Notes: generated by a model not told the origin, from the letters alone. A DNA stretch of 64,000 nt from Streptomyces rimosus subsp. rimosus (GCF_000720725.1 NZ_JOCQ01000035.1:1-64000); one strand, 5' to 3'; positions 34,199-46,361 are shown, numbered from the stretch's first letter. Numbers and translations are program-made.

Positions 34199-34894
34199 TC
34201 AGTCCCCGTGCGCCGCGGCCACCAGCGCGTCCATCACCCGTGTGTCGTCCCCGGCCTCCGGATGCCACTGCACGGACAGGACGAAGTGGTCCGCGCCGGG
34301 CATTTCCAGGGCTTCGACCGTGCCGTCCGTCGCGTGGGCGGAGGGGTGCAGGCCGTGGCCGAGGCGGTCGACGGACTGGTGGTGGTAGGTCGGTACGGAC
34401 ACCGCCTCGGGCAGGATGCCGCCGAGCAGGGTGCCGGGCTCCGGCTTGACCTCGTGGCGGGCGAAGAGCCCGGCGGGACCCGCGTGGCCGTCGATGTGCT
34501 GGACGAGGGTGCCGCCCAGGGCGACGTTCAGCAGCTGCATGCCCCGGCAGATGCCGAGCAGCGGCACGCGCGCCTGCAGGGCGGCCTCGATCAGCGCCAG
34601 CTCCCAGGTGTCCCGGTCACGGGCCGGGGGCCCGGTGCGCGGGTCGGGGTCGGCTCCGTACCGTACGGGTTCGACGTCCGGGCCGCCCGCGATCACCAGG
34701 CCGTCCAGCCGGGCGAGAATCTCCGCCGCGGTGCCGGGGTCGCCGGGCGGCAGCAGGGCGGCCAGGCCGCCGGAGCGCTGGACGAGGCGGTGGTAGCCGG
34801 CCGGGAGCAGTGCGGCGGGCAGGGCCCAGACGCCCCAGCGGGCGTCGTCGGCGAGGTAGGTGGTGACGCCGATGAGGGGTGGTGCGGGGGACAT
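34199..34894 (-). CDS. Class I glutamine amidotransferase, PuuD-like gamma-glutamyl hydrolase
   Basis: A 231-residue enzyme of the peptidase C26 family that probably hydrolyses gamma-glutamyl amides. The nucleophile elbow is LLGICRGMQLLNVALGG (Cys about 116), and the catalytic His and Glu are in VQWHPEAGDD. The ATG ending at 34894 follows GGAGG. It lies directly downstream of a permease and two genes from a GlnA4-like ligase, so it is well placed to release glutamate at the end of a gamma-glutamylation pathway, as PuuD does in putrescine use. Confidence 0.9.
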   Translation of the reverse strand: MSPAPPLIGVTTYLADDARWGVWALPAALLPAGYHRLVQRSGGLAALLPPGDPGTAAEILARLDGLVIAGGPDVEPVRYGADPDPRTGPPARDRDTWELALIEAALQARVPLLGICRGMQLLNVALGGTLVQHIDGHAGPAGLFARHEVKPEPGTLLGGILPEAVSVPTYHHQSVDRLGHGLHPSAHATDGTVEALEMPGADHFVLSVQWHPEAGDDTRVMDALVAAAHGD

Positions 34895-34926
34895 GGGGCC
34901 TCCGAAGGGTGCGGGCGGGGGGCGGA

Positions 34927-36399
<1,473 letters not shown>

Positions 36400-36443
36400 G
36401 AGCCGCTCCTGCTCGCCGGGGGTGGGTGAGGGGGAAGTGGTGC

Positions 36444-36471
36444 GGTAAAGGTTTAGCCGCATACCTTTGCC
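36444..36471 (-). promoter_or_regulatory. Imperfect inverted repeat in the permease promoter region
   Basis: GGTAAAGGTTT and ATACCTTTGCC (core AAAGGT/ACCTTT, 36447-36452 and 36463-36468) face each other about 45-70 bases upstream of the permease start. A candidate regulatory site, perhaps for the neighbouring FadR protein, though it differs from the site at 37296. Confidence 0.35.
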
Positions 36472-36513
36472 TCGCGATGCTGCCGAGCGCAAGACCCCTG
36501 CGTAAAAGACTGG

Positions 36514-37281
36514 TTACGGCGGCGGGGCCGTCAAGAACCCGCGCAGCAACGCCGCCGTACCCGCGCAGTGTTCGCGCATCACCTCCCGCGCCCCGTCCGC
36601 GTCCCCCTCCAGTACCGCTTCGACCAGGGCGGTGTGCTGCGCCTGCGAGTGCTCCAGGTTGCGCACCAGCAGCGGGATGCAGTCCAGCAACTCGTTCACG
36701 CCCGCCCGCACGGCGGCGTACTGCGCCGCCAGCGACGGCGAACCGGCCAGCTCGGCCAGCGTCAGGTGCAGCAGCGTGTCCCGCCGCCGGTAGTCCGCCA
36801 GCGGCGCGTCGTGCGTCGCCGCCAGCGCCTCCCGCAGCCGTCGCGCCTGCGCGTCGTCCAGGCCGTGCGCGGCGCACAGCCCCGCGGCGCCCACCTCCAG
36901 CACCTCGCGGAACCGCAGCGTGTCCTCGACGTCGACCTTGCCGATGCGGCGCCGCAGCTCGTCCTCGTCCGCGTTCTGCCGGCGCGGCCGTACGAACGTG
37001 CCGCCGTAACGGCCGCGCCGGCTCTCCACCAGACCCTCGTCCTGGAGCACCTTGAGCACCTCGCGCAGCGTCACCCGGCTGATGTGCAGCCGCTCCGCCA
37101 ACTCGCGCTCCGCGGGCAGGCGTTCGCCCCCGGGCACCAGGCCCAGCCGGACGATCTGGAGTATCTGCTCCAGCGCCTCCTCGAAGCCGTTGCCCGCCCG
37201 CACCGGGCGCAGCACGGGCGCCAGCCGGTCCGCGGGGCACTCCTCCCGGCCGTCCGCCACGCCATCTCCAGCACCGTCCAC
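36514..37281 (-). CDS. FadR-type GntR transcriptional regulator
   Basis: A 255-residue regulator. The winged HTH (about 45-105) contains RLPAERELAERLHISRVTLR followed by EVLKVLQDEGLVESRRGRYGG; the C-terminal all-helical FCD domain (about 120-250) contains RFREVLEVGAAGLCAAHGLD and H residues for a metal site. The GTG ending at 37281, after GGAAGGGG, is my start; others nearby are possible. It diverges from the GlnA4-like gene, with AACCA-A-TGGTT between them as a likely operator. Confidence 0.9.
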   Translation of the reverse strand: MDGAGDGVADGREECPADRLAPVLRPVRAGNGFEEALEQILQIVRLGLVPGGERLPAERELAERLHISRVTLREVLKVLQDEGLVESRRGRYGGTFVRPRRQNADEDELRRRIGKVDVEDTLRFREVLEVGAAGLCAAHGLDDAQARRLREALAATHDAPLADYRRRDTLLHLTLAELAGSPSLAAQYAAVRAGVNELLDCIPLLVRNLEHSQAQHTALVEAVLEGDADGAREVMREHCAGTAALLRGFLTAPPP

Positions 37282-37295
37282 CGGAACCCCTTCCC

Positions 37296-37306
37296 AACCA
37301 ATGGTT
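37296..37306. promoter_or_regulatory. Candidate FadR/GntR operator
   Basis: AACCA (37296-37300), one central A and TGGTT (37302-37306) form a perfect 5-bp dyad in the 73-base space between the divergent regulator and ligase genes. Confidence 0.5.
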
Positions 37307-37354
37307 CGCCGCCCTACCTTATGACCTCCGGACGCAGCGACAGGAGGCACCACC

Positions 37355-38722
37355 GTGGCAGACCGCACGCCCCCGCTCCCCGTCGAGGAGCTGAGACGGC
37401 TCGTCGACGCCGGGGAGATCGACACTGTCGTCCTGGCCTTCACCGACATGCAGGGCAGGCTCACCGGCAAGCGGTTCGCCGCCCGGCACTTCCTCGACGA
37501 GGTACTGGAGCACGGCACCGAGGGCTGCAACTACCTCCTCGCGGTGGACGTGGACCTCAACACCGTCCAGGGCTACGCGATGTCCTCCTGGGAGCGCGGT
37601 TACGGCGACTTCGCCATGCACGGCGACGCCGCCACCCTGCGCCGCACCCCCTGGAACCCCGGCACCGCCCTGCTCACCGCCGACCTCGCCTGGCACGACG
37701 GCTCACCGGTCGCCGCCTCCCCGCGGCAGATCCTGCGCCGCCAGCTCGACCGGCTCGCCGAGCGCGGCTGGAACGCGTACGCGGGCACGGAGCTTGAGTT
37801 CATCGTCTTCCGCGACACCTACGAGGACGCCTGGAACCGCGGCTACCGGGAGCTGACCCCCGCCAACCAGTACAACACCGACTACTCGATCCTCGGCACC
37901 GGCCGCGTCGAGCCGCTGCTGCGCCGCATCCGCAACGAGATGGGCGCCGCCGGGATGACCGTGGAGTCCGCCAAGGGCGAGTGCAACCTCGGCCAGCACG
38001 AGATCGCGTTCCGCTACGACGAGGCGCTGACCACCTGCGACCAGCACACGGTCTACAAGACCGGCGCCAAGGAGATCGCCGCCCAGGAGGGCATGGCGCT
38101 GACCTTCATGGCCAAGTACAACGAGCGCGAGGGCAACTCCTGCCACATCCACCTCTCGCTGCGCGACGAGGCCGGGCAGCCCGTGCTCGCGGACGACGCG
38201 GAACCGTACGGCATGTCCCGGGTCATGCGGCACTTCCTCGCCGGGCAGCTCGCCGCGCTGCGCGACTTCACGCTCTTCTACGCCCCCAACATCAACTCCT
38301 ACAAGCGCTTCCGGCCCGGCTCCTTCGCCCCCACCGCCGTCGCCTGGGGCCCGGACAACCGCACCTGCGCGCTGCGCGTCATCGGCCACGGCCCCGGCCA
38401 CCGCCTGGAGAACCGGCTGCCCGGCGGCGACGTCAACCCGTACCTCGCGGTCGCCGCCATGGTCGCCGCGGGCCTGTACGGAATAGAGCACGAACTCGAA
38501 CTCCCCGAGGCGTGTACGGGCAACGCCTACACCGGCGACGCCGAGCACGTGCCCGCCACCCTGCGCGAGGCCGCCGCCCTGTGGGAGGCGAGCCCCATCG
38601 CCCGCGAGGCGTTCGGCGACGAGGTCGTCGAGCACTACCTGCACATGGCCCGCGTCGAACAGGACGCGTACGACGCCGCCGTCACGGACTGGGAGCGCTT
38701 CCGCTCCTTCGAGCGCATGTAA
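37355..38722 (+). CDS. glnA4: Glutamine synthetase-like gamma-glutamylethanolamide/amine ligase, GlnA4-like
   Basis: A 455-residue member of the glutamine synthetase superfamily. It keeps the metal and ATP sites (TELEFIVFRDTYEDAWNRGY, ESAKGECNLGQHEIAFRYDE, NSCHIHLSL, RFRPGSFAPTAVAWG, ENRLPGGDVNPYLAVAA) but is not a housekeeping GlnA: the ammonium-site and adenylylation regions differ. From memory it corresponds to S. coelicolor GlnA4 (SCO1613), reported to glutamylate ethanolamine. Permease, aldehyde dehydrogenase and amidotransferase neighbours fit a route analogous to PuuA-PuuC-PuuD. GGAGG precedes the GTG. Confidence 0.88.
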   Translation: MADRTPPLPVEELRRLVDAGEIDTVVLAFTDMQGRLTGKRFAARHFLDEVLEHGTEGCNYLLAVDVDLNTVQGYAMSSWERGYGDFAMHGDAATLRRTPWNPGTALLTADLAWHDGSPVAASPRQILRRQLDRLAERGWNAYAGTELEFIVFRDTYEDAWNRGYRELTPANQYNTDYSILGTGRVEPLLRRIRNEMGAAGMTVESAKGECNLGQHEIAFRYDEALTTCDQHTVYKTGAKEIAAQEGMALTFMAKYNEREGNSCHIHLSLRDEAGQPVLADDAEPYGMSRVMRHFLAGQLAALRDFTLFYAPNINSYKRFRPGSFAPTAVAWGPDNRTCALRVIGHGPGHRLENRLPGGDVNPYLAVAAMVAAGLYGIEHELELPEACTGNAYTGDAEHVPATLREAAALWEASPIAREAFGDEVVEHYLHMARVEQDAYDAAVTDWERFRSFERM

Positions 38723-38735
38723 GGAAGACCGCCAC

Positions 38736-40103
38736 GTGTTGCAAGAGCTGCGCATCATCAACCCGGCGACGGAGGAACCGGTAGCCGTCGTCCCCGTCAC
38801 CACCCCCGCCGAGGTGGACGAGGCGGTCCGGCGGGCCGCCGCGGCGCAGGAGAAGTGGGCCGCGCTGCCGCCCGGCGACCGGGCCCGTGTGCTGCGGCGG
38901 TTCGCCGGGGTCGTACGGGACCATGTCCCCGCGCTCGCCCGGCTCGAACTGGCCGAGGCCGGGCACCCCCTGGGAAACGCCGAGTGGGAGGCGAACAACG
39001 TCGTCGACCTGCTGGAATACGCCGCCGGGGGAGTGGAGCGGCTGACCGGCACCCAGATCCCGGTCGCCGGCGGCCTGAACATCACCGTCCAGGAGCCGCT
39101 GGGCGTCGTCGCCGTCATCGCGCCCTGGAACTTCCCGATGCCGATCGCCGCCTGGGGCACGGCCCCCGCGCTGGCGGCGGGCAACGCCGTCCTCCTCAAA
39201 CCCGCCGAGACCACCCCACTCACCGCCCTCCGGCTCGCCGAGTACGCGCTGGAGGCGGGCGTGCCCGAGGGGCTGTTCCAGGTGCTGCCCGGCGAGGGCG
39301 CGGTGACCGGCAACGCCCTGGTCGGACATCCCGGCGTGGCCAAGGTCGTCTTCACCGGCTCCACCGCCACCGGACGCGGCATCGCCGCCAAGTGCGCCGC
39401 GCAGACCAAGCGGCTCACCCTCGAACTCGGCGGCAAGAGCCCCAACATCGTCTTCGCGGACGCCGACCTCGAACGGGCCGCGGCCGCAGCGCCCGGCTCC
39501 TTCCTCGACAACACCGGCCAGGACTGCTGCGCCCGCAGCCGCATCCTGGTCCAGCGCTCCGTCTACGACCGCTTCATGGAGCTGCTGGAGCCCGCCGTGA
39601 AGTCGTTCGTCGCGGGCGACCCGGCCGACCCCGCCACGCAGATGGGCCCGCTGATCTCCGCGGCCCAGCGCGAGCGCGTACGGTCCTACGTCCCCGAGGA
39701 CGCGCCCGCCGCCATCCGCGGCGAGGCCCCCAAGGGCAAGGGCTTCTGGTACCCGGCCACCGTCCTGGAGGGGCGGCCGGACGACCGTACCGCCGTCGAG
39801 GAGATCTTCGGACCCGTCGCCGTCGCGATCCCCTTCGAGGACGAGGCCGACGCGGTCCGGCTCGCCAACGCCACCGACTACGGCCTGTCCGGCTCCCTCT
39901 GGACCCGTGACGTGGGCCGCGCCCTGCGGGTGTCCGGCGCGGTCGCCGCCGGCAACCTCTCCGTCAACTCGCACAGCAGCGTCCGCTACTGGACCCCGTT
40001 CGGTGGCTACAAGCAGTCCGGACTCGGCCGCGAACTCGGCCCCGGCGCGCTCGCCGCCTTCACCGAGACCAAGAACATCTTCATCAGCACCGAGGAGAGC
40101 TAA
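38736..40103 (+). CDS. NAD(P)-dependent aldehyde dehydrogenase
   Basis: A 455-residue enzyme, 13 bases downstream of the ligase gene. It contains the nucleotide-binding IAPWNFPMPIAAWG and FTGSTATGRGIA segments, the general base Glu in LELGGKSPN and the catalytic Cys in GQDCCARSR (Cys264). Likely role: oxidising the aldehyde derived from gamma-glutamylethanolamide or a gamma-glutamyl amine. The start LQELRIINPATEEPV is slightly shorter than in many family members. AGGAAG precedes the GTG. Confidence 0.92.
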   Translation: MLQELRIINPATEEPVAVVPVTTPAEVDEAVRRAAAAQEKWAALPPGDRARVLRRFAGVVRDHVPALARLELAEAGHPLGNAEWEANNVVDLLEYAAGGVERLTGTQIPVAGGLNITVQEPLGVVAVIAPWNFPMPIAAWGTAPALAAGNAVLLKPAETTPLTALRLAEYALEAGVPEGLFQVLPGEGAVTGNALVGHPGVAKVVFTGSTATGRGIAAKCAAQTKRLTLELGGKSPNIVFADADLERAAAAAPGSFLDNTGQDCCARSRILVQRSVYDRFMELLEPAVKSFVAGDPADPATQMGPLISAAQRERVRSYVPEDAPAAIRGEAPKGKGFWYPATVLEGRPDDRTAVEEIFGPVAVAIPFEDEADAVRLANATDYGLSGSLWTRDVGRALRVSGAVAAGNLSVNSHSSVRYWTPFGGYKQSGLGRELGPGALAAFTETKNIFISTEES

Positions 40104-40916
40104 GTGACCGACCAGACCCCCGCGGCCACCGGCGCCGGCGAGACCCCCGTGTGCCGCCGCCTCGTCGGCCGCACCGCCGTCATCACCGGCGCCGGCAGCG
40201 GCATCGGCCTGGCCACCGCCCGCCGGCTGGCCTCCGAGGGCGCGAACGTCGTCTGCGCCGACATCGACGAGCAGGCCGGCAAGGCCGCCGCCGAAGAGGT
40301 CGGCGGCATCTTCGTCCAGGTGGACGTGACCGCCTCCGACCAGGTCGAGGCGCTGTTCAAGGCCGCGTACGACACGTACGGCTCGGTGGACGTGGCGTTC
40401 AACAACGCCGGCATCTCGCCCGCCGACGACGACTCGATCCTCACCACCGGGCTGGACGCCTGGAAGCGCGTCCAGGAGGTCAACCTCACCTCCGTCTACC
40501 TGTGCTGCAAGCACGCGCTGCCCTACATGCAGCGCCAGGGCAAGGGCTCCATCATCAACACCGCGTCCTTCGTGGCCGTGATGGGCGCCGCCACCTCGCA
40601 GATCAGCTACACCGCCTCCAAGGGCGGCGTGCTGTCGATGTCCCGCGAGCTGGGCGTGCAGTTCGCCCGCGAGGGCATCCGGGTGAACGCGCTGTGCCCG
40701 GGGCCGGTGAACACGCCGCTGCTGAAGGAGCTGTTCGCCAAGGACCCGGAGCGCGCCGCGCGCCGCCTGGTGCACGTCCCCGTCGGCCGGTTCGCCGAGC
40801 CCGAGGAGATCGCGGCCGCGGTCGCCTTCCTCGCCAGCGACGACTCCTCCTTCGTGAACGCCGCGGAGTTCCTGGTGGACGGCGGGATCGCAGGGGCGTA
40901 CGTCACACCCGTGTAG
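40104..40916 (+). CDS. Short-chain dehydrogenase/reductase
   Basis: A 270-residue classical SDR. The start GTG directly follows the stop of the aldehyde dehydrogenase gene (TAAGTG), so the two are translationally coupled. It shows the cofactor motif TGAGSGIG (about 30-37), NNAG (about 98-101), the catalytic Ser in NTASF and YTASK (about 171-175), and a family C-terminus FLVDGGIAGAYV. In this pathway it could oxidise the gamma-glutamyl alcohol to the aldehyde before the dehydrogenase acts; that is inference. Confidence 0.92.
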   Translation: MTDQTPAATGAGETPVCRRLVGRTAVITGAGSGIGLATARRLASEGANVVCADIDEQAGKAAAEEVGGIFVQVDVTASDQVEALFKAAYDTYGSVDVAFNNAGISPADDDSILTTGLDAWKRVQEVNLTSVYLCCKHALPYMQRQGKGSIINTASFVAVMGAATSQISYTASKGGVLSMSRELGVQFAREGIRVNALCPGPVNTPLLKELFAKDPERAARRLVHVPVGRFAEPEEIAAAVAFLASDDSSFVNAAEFLVDGGIAGAYVTPV

Positions 40917-41036
40917 GCCACAGCCTTTTTCGCGGATACAGTCCGAAGATCACCACCGGGACCGGTGCCCCGGCGCGCCGGTCCCCTGCCCGCAGGAATG
41001 TCAATGCCGACCTTCCGCCCCAACCCCCGGAGAACC

Positions 41037-42338
<1,302 letters not shown>

Positions 42339-42362
42339 CCCGGTACGCGGGGAGGACCGTAA

Positions 42363-43580
42363 CTACAGGAAGGTGCGGCCCTCCCCGCGGTACGTCGGCA
42401 CCGTCGCCACCACCCGGTCTCCCTCGACCAGGTGCAGCGCCGCGAACCGCTCGCACAGCTCACCGGCCTTGGCGTGCCGGAACCACACCTTGTCGCCCAG
42501 CCGCAGCCCGTCCGCGGCCGGCCCCAGCAGCGGCGTCTGCACCTCGCCCGCTTCCTCCTGCGGGTCGTACCGCAGCCCTTCCGGCAGATACGGCACCGGC
42601 GACCGGTCCCGGCCCGCGACACCGGACGCCGGATAGCCGCCGCCCAGCACCGTCACAACGCCACCTCCCGGCCGCCGCACCACCGGCTGCGCGAACAAGG
42701 CCGCCGGACGGCCCGTGAAAGACCGGTAGTTGTCGAACAACCGCGGCACATACAGGCCGGACCCCGCCGCGATCTCGGTCACCGCGGCCTCCGCCGCCGT
42801 GTGCTGCACGCTGCCCGTGCCACCGCCGTTGACGAACTCCAGGTCCGGCGCCGCTTCCCGCACCGCACGTACGACTTCCCACCGCCGCCGCGCCAGATCC
42901 CGGCGCGCCGCCGCCTGCATCGCCCGTACGGCACGGGAGCGCAGCGGATGCCCGGCAACCGCGTCACCCACTCCCGCCACATGTCCCTCGTACGCCATCA
43001 GGCCCACCACCCGGAACCCCGGACGGCGCGTCACCGCACGAGCGAGCGCGGCCAGCTGCTCCGGCCGGTGCATCGGCGACCGGCGCGCGCCGATCCGCAC
43101 CCGTCCGCCCAGCGGCCGGTACGCGGTGTCCCACTCCAGACACACCCGCACCTCCTCACCGCCTCCGGCGGGCCGGGCGGCGTCGATCAGCTCCAGCTGC
43201 GCCACGTCGTCAACCATCACGGCCACCGCACCCGCCAGTTTCGGATCGGCGGCCAGCTCCGCGAAGCCCTCCCGGTCCGCCGACGGATACGCCAGCAGTA
43301 CGTCCTCGATCCCGGACCGGGCCAGCCACAGCGACTCGGCCAGGGTGTAGCTCATGACGCCCGCGAAACCCTCCCGGGCCAGCGCCCGTTCCAACAGGGC
43401 CCGGCAGCGCACCGACTTGCTCGCCACCCGCAGCGGCTTGCCCTGCGCGCGCCGCACCAGATCCGCGGCGTTCGCGTCGAAGGCGTCGAGGTCCACGAGC
43501 GCCAGCGGCGCGTCGAGGTGCGCGGTGGCCCGGTCGTAACGGGCCCGGTCGGCAGCCGTGTCGCACGTGTACGGGGACAT
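42363..43580 (-). CDS. PLP-dependent amino acid deaminase/aldolase, alanine racemase-like fold
   Basis: A 405-residue fold-type III PLP enzyme. LRVASKSVRCRALLERAL carries the cofactor Lys (residue 55) at the end of strand 1 of the barrel, and later segments are VGLMAYEGHVAG, FVNGGGTGS and GSGLYVPRLFDNYRSF. Related annotated proteins are D-threonine aldolase-like or amino acid deaminases, so a D-amino acid or hydroxyamino acid is likely, but the substrate is not determined. The ATG ending at 43580 is used. Its 3' end overlaps a GCGGGGAGG/CCTCCCCGC hairpin (42347-42388). Confidence 0.85.
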   Translation of the reverse strand: MSPYTCDTAADRARYDRATAHLDAPLALVDLDAFDANAADLVRRAQGKPLRVASKSVRCRALLERALAREGFAGVMSYTLAESLWLARSGIEDVLLAYPSADREGFAELAADPKLAGAVAVMVDDVAQLELIDAARPAGGGEEVRVCLEWDTAYRPLGGRVRIGARRSPMHRPEQLAALARAVTRRPGFRVVGLMAYEGHVAGVGDAVAGHPLRSRAVRAMQAAARRDLARRRWEVVRAVREAAPDLEFVNGGGTGSVQHTAAEAAVTEIAAGSGLYVPRLFDNYRSFTGRPAALFAQPVVRRPGGGVVTVLGGGYPASGVAGRDRSPVPYLPEGLRYDPQEEAGEVQTPLLGPAADGLRLGDKVWFRHAKAGELCERFAALHLVEGDRVVATVPTYRGEGRTFL

Positions 43581-43805
43581 GGCCGCAGCCTGCCAGAAGG
43601 CCCCACGGGTGGGTAGGGGGAGAGAACGCGACAGACCGGACGCCGCACACCGGGGGAGGGCGGACGAGTTGGAGCACCGGCGGCGGCAGCCCGTAGAGTG
43701 AGCGGACGCCGCAACCAGCAGGTCAGCGGCGTGATGTCCGGATACGAACCACCCTGCCCCGATTGCCGGCCGGGCCGGGGACCAGGGGCGCGAGGGGGAG
43801 CGCGG

Positions 43806-45140
43806 GTGAGCACCGAAGCCGATTTCGCCGACGCGCATCGCCTTCCCCGCACCCCGCCCCTGCAGGCACCGGCACCGCCCGCCGAGGACCCGCAGACGGC
43901 CGTGCTGCGCCCCGTCCCGCCGGAGCGGCCCGCGAAGCCCGGCCCCGGCCCGATGCCGCCCGCCGCGCCGGCGGGCCAGGCCGTGGCGCCGACCGGCCCG
44001 GCCACCGCAGCAGCCGGCCCGTCCCCGGAGAACATTCCCTCCCCGGCGAACATCCCGCCCCGTCCCACCCACGCACCGGCCACACCGCCCGCCGCCGCAT
44101 CGCCGGACAAGCCGCCCGTGCCGCCCCAGACCGTGACGGACCGTTCCGCCGGGCCCCGCGACACCGCGGCCTTCCACCTCGCCAAGAGCGAAGCGCTCTG
44201 GAACGGCGAACCGAGGCGGACCGGCACCGCGCGCACGGAAGACGGCGCCGCCACACCCCGGCCCTCCACTCCGCCGCCGATACCGCCCGCCGAAGACCTG
44301 CCGCCCCCCACGGGCAGCCCGCTCACCGGCCCGCTCGTGCCCCCGGCCCCCGCCGCCCCGCCGTACGCGGCCCCGGCCCCGCACCGTTCCGTACGGCGCA
44401 CCGTGCTGGCCGCCGCCGGACTGGTACTCGGCGTCGGCCTCGTCGCGGGCGCCGCCGCGGGCAGCTGGCTCGCCGACGACGCCGACGGCAGCCCCGCCGC
44501 CGAGGCGGTCTTCGCGCACGGCCGCGAGGCCTGGCACAGCGCCCCGGTCGACACGCTCTTCCCCCGCACCCTGAACGGCCTGGGCACCGGCCCCGGCGGC
44601 GCGGACCGCACCTGGATCCGCATCGCCGTCGCGCCCGACAGCAGCTGCGCGGGCGCCTTCGACCCGCTGCTGACCAAGGCGCTCGCCCCGGTGGGCTGCG
44701 ACCGCCTGGTGCGCGCCACGTACGTCGACGCCACCCGCACCAGCGTCATCACCGTCGGCGCCGTCTCCACCAAGGCCGACCGCACCGGAATGGGGGACCT
44801 GCGCCGCCGCTTCGCCAAGGAGCACCTGGACACCCGTACCGACCTGATGCCCCGCCCCTACGCCGCCAAGGGCACCCCCGCCGCCGGCTTCGGACCCGCC
44901 CAGCGCGCCAGCTGGAGCATCCGCGTCCTCGACGACCTGCCCGTCGTCGTCTACGGCGTCTCCGGCTTCGCCGACGGCCGTACGGTCGACGCCCCGCAGC
45001 CCGCCGCCGAGGCCACCCGTACCGGCGCCACCACCGCCCCCGCCGAAGCCGGACTCGGCCACGACGCCAAGGCCGTCACCGACCGCATCGAGCAGACCTT
45101 CCGCAAGCAGGCCGCCAAGGGAACCACGGAGCCGCAATGA
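43806..45140 (+). CDS. Proline-rich single-pass membrane protein paired with a mycosin-like protease
   Basis: A 444-residue protein. A disordered N-terminal ~195 residues very rich in Pro and Ala precedes one membrane segment (about 197-219, TVLAAAGLVLGVGLVAGAAA), then a folded extracytoplasmic domain of ~200 residues with two Cys (SSCAGAF, VGCDRL). GTG 43806 has a strong RBS GAGGGGGAG; an ATG at 43734 would add MSGYEPPCPDC and more. TAGAGT (43693-43698) is a possible -10. The stop overlaps the protease start (ATGA), so the two proteins are probably made together. Function unknown. Confidence 0.72.
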   Translation: MSTEADFADAHRLPRTPPLQAPAPPAEDPQTAVLRPVPPERPAKPGPGPMPPAAPAGQAVAPTGPATAAAGPSPENIPSPANIPPRPTHAPATPPAAASPDKPPVPPQTVTDRSAGPRDTAAFHLAKSEALWNGEPRRTGTARTEDGAATPRPSTPPPIPPAEDLPPPTGSPLTGPLVPPAPAAPPYAAPAPHRSVRRTVLAAAGLVLGVGLVAGAAAGSWLADDADGSPAAEAVFAHGREAWHSAPVDTLFPRTLNGLGTGPGGADRTWIRIAVAPDSSCAGAFDPLLTKALAPVGCDRLVRATYVDATRTSVITVGAVSTKADRTGMGDLRRRFAKEHLDTRTDLMPRPYAAKGTPAAGFGPAQRASWSIRVLDDLPVVVYGVSGFADGRTVDAPQPAAEATRTGATTAPAEAGLGHDAKAVTDRIEQTFRKQAAKGTTEPQ

Positions 45141-46297
45141 CCAGGAGGCCCCTGCTGCGCGCCGCCGGTGTCGCACTGTCCGCCGCGGCGCTGACCGTAC
45201 TGCCCGCGCTGCCCGCCCACGCAGACGGCATACGGGCCCAGGAATGGGCCCTGAAGGCCATGAACGCGCAGGACGCCTGGGAGACGACCAAGGGCGACGG
45301 CATCACCGTCGCCGTCCTGGACACCGGCGTCGACGCGGGCCACCCCGACCTCCAGGGCCAGGTGCTGCCCGCCAACGACCTGGTCGGCTTCGGCGCGAGC
45401 CCCGGCGACAAGGCATGGGCGGAGCACGGCACCGCGATGTCCGGCATCATCGCGGGCCACGGCCACGGCGCCGACCGGGCCGACGGCGTGATCGGCGTGG
45501 CGCCGGACGCCAAGATCCTGCCGGTCCGGGTGATCCTCGAAGACAGCGACCCGGAGCGCAAGCGCGCCCGCGCCGAGCGCGCGGGCGCCCTCGCCGACGG
45601 CATCCGCTGGGCCACCGACCACGGCGCCGACGTGATCAACCTGTCCCTCGGCGACGACAGCAGCTCCGCGCACCCCGAGCCCCGTGAGGACGCCGCCATC
45701 CAGTACGCGCTGAGCAAGGGCGTCCCCGTCATCGCCTCGGCCGGCAACGGCGGCAAGGACGGCGACCACGTCTCCTACCCCGCCGCCTACCCCGGCGTGA
45801 TCGCCGTGACCGCCGTCGACCAGTGGGGCTCCCGCGCCAACTTCTCCACCCGCCGCTGGTACGCCACGGTCTGCGCGCCCGGCGTCGGCGTGGTCATCGC
45901 CAATCCGGACCGCAAGTACTACGAGGGCTGGGGCACCAGCGCCGCGTCCGCCTTCGTCTCCGGCGCGGTGGCCCTGATCCGCGCCGCCCACCCCGACCTG
46001 AGCCCCGCCCAGATCAAGAAGCTCCTCACCGACACCGCCCAGGACGCACCGGAGGGCGGCCGCAACGACGAACTGGGCGCAGGCATGGTCGACCCGGCCG
46101 CCGCGATAGAAGAGGGCAAAACCCTCAAGCCGACCCCCCAGAAGCCCGACCCCGCCGCCTACACGAGCCGCTATTTCGGCACCGGCCCGGCCGCCGAACC
46201 ACCCACCGACGACTCGACGTGGCTCCCGTGGACCGCGACGATCGCAGGCATGGCCCTGATCACGGCATCGGCGATCTTCTGGCGCAGGCGCACCTGA
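45137..46297 (+). CDS. S8 (subtilisin/mycosin-like) serine protease, membrane anchored
   Basis: A 386-residue protease. A signal peptide (1-29, ending AHA) precedes the catalytic domain with Asp62 (VAVLDTGVD), His97 (EHGTAMSG) and Ser268 (GTSAASAF), and the oxyanion Asn in SAGNGG. A C-terminal membrane segment (about 362-380) followed by RRRT anchors it outside. This is the layout of type VII secretion mycosins, but no EccB-E or Esx genes are nearby. It is translationally coupled to the preceding membrane protein, which may be its partner or substrate. Confidence 0.9.
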   Translation: MTRRPLLRAAGVALSAAALTVLPALPAHADGIRAQEWALKAMNAQDAWETTKGDGITVAVLDTGVDAGHPDLQGQVLPANDLVGFGASPGDKAWAEHGTAMSGIIAGHGHGADRADGVIGVAPDAKILPVRVILEDSDPERKRARAERAGALADGIRWATDHGADVINLSLGDDSSSAHPEPREDAAIQYALSKGVPVIASAGNGGKDGDHVSYPAAYPGVIAVTAVDQWGSRANFSTRRWYATVCAPGVGVVIANPDRKYYEGWGTSAASAFVSGAVALIRAAHPDLSPAQIKKLLTDTAQDAPEGGRNDELGAGMVDPAAAIEEGKTLKPTPQKPDPAAYTSRYFGTGPAAEPPTDDSTWLPWTATIAGMALITASAIFWRRRT

Positions 46298-46361
46298 GCC
46301 CGCTGAGCCCGCACGGGACGGAAACCGGCGGAAGCACCGAACGGTCCCGGCCGAAAGTGGA

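Noticed and set aside
45137..46297. Type VII secretion locus
   Set aside because: Only the mycosin-like protease fits; no EccB, EccC, EccD, EccE or Esx-like genes are present within the window.
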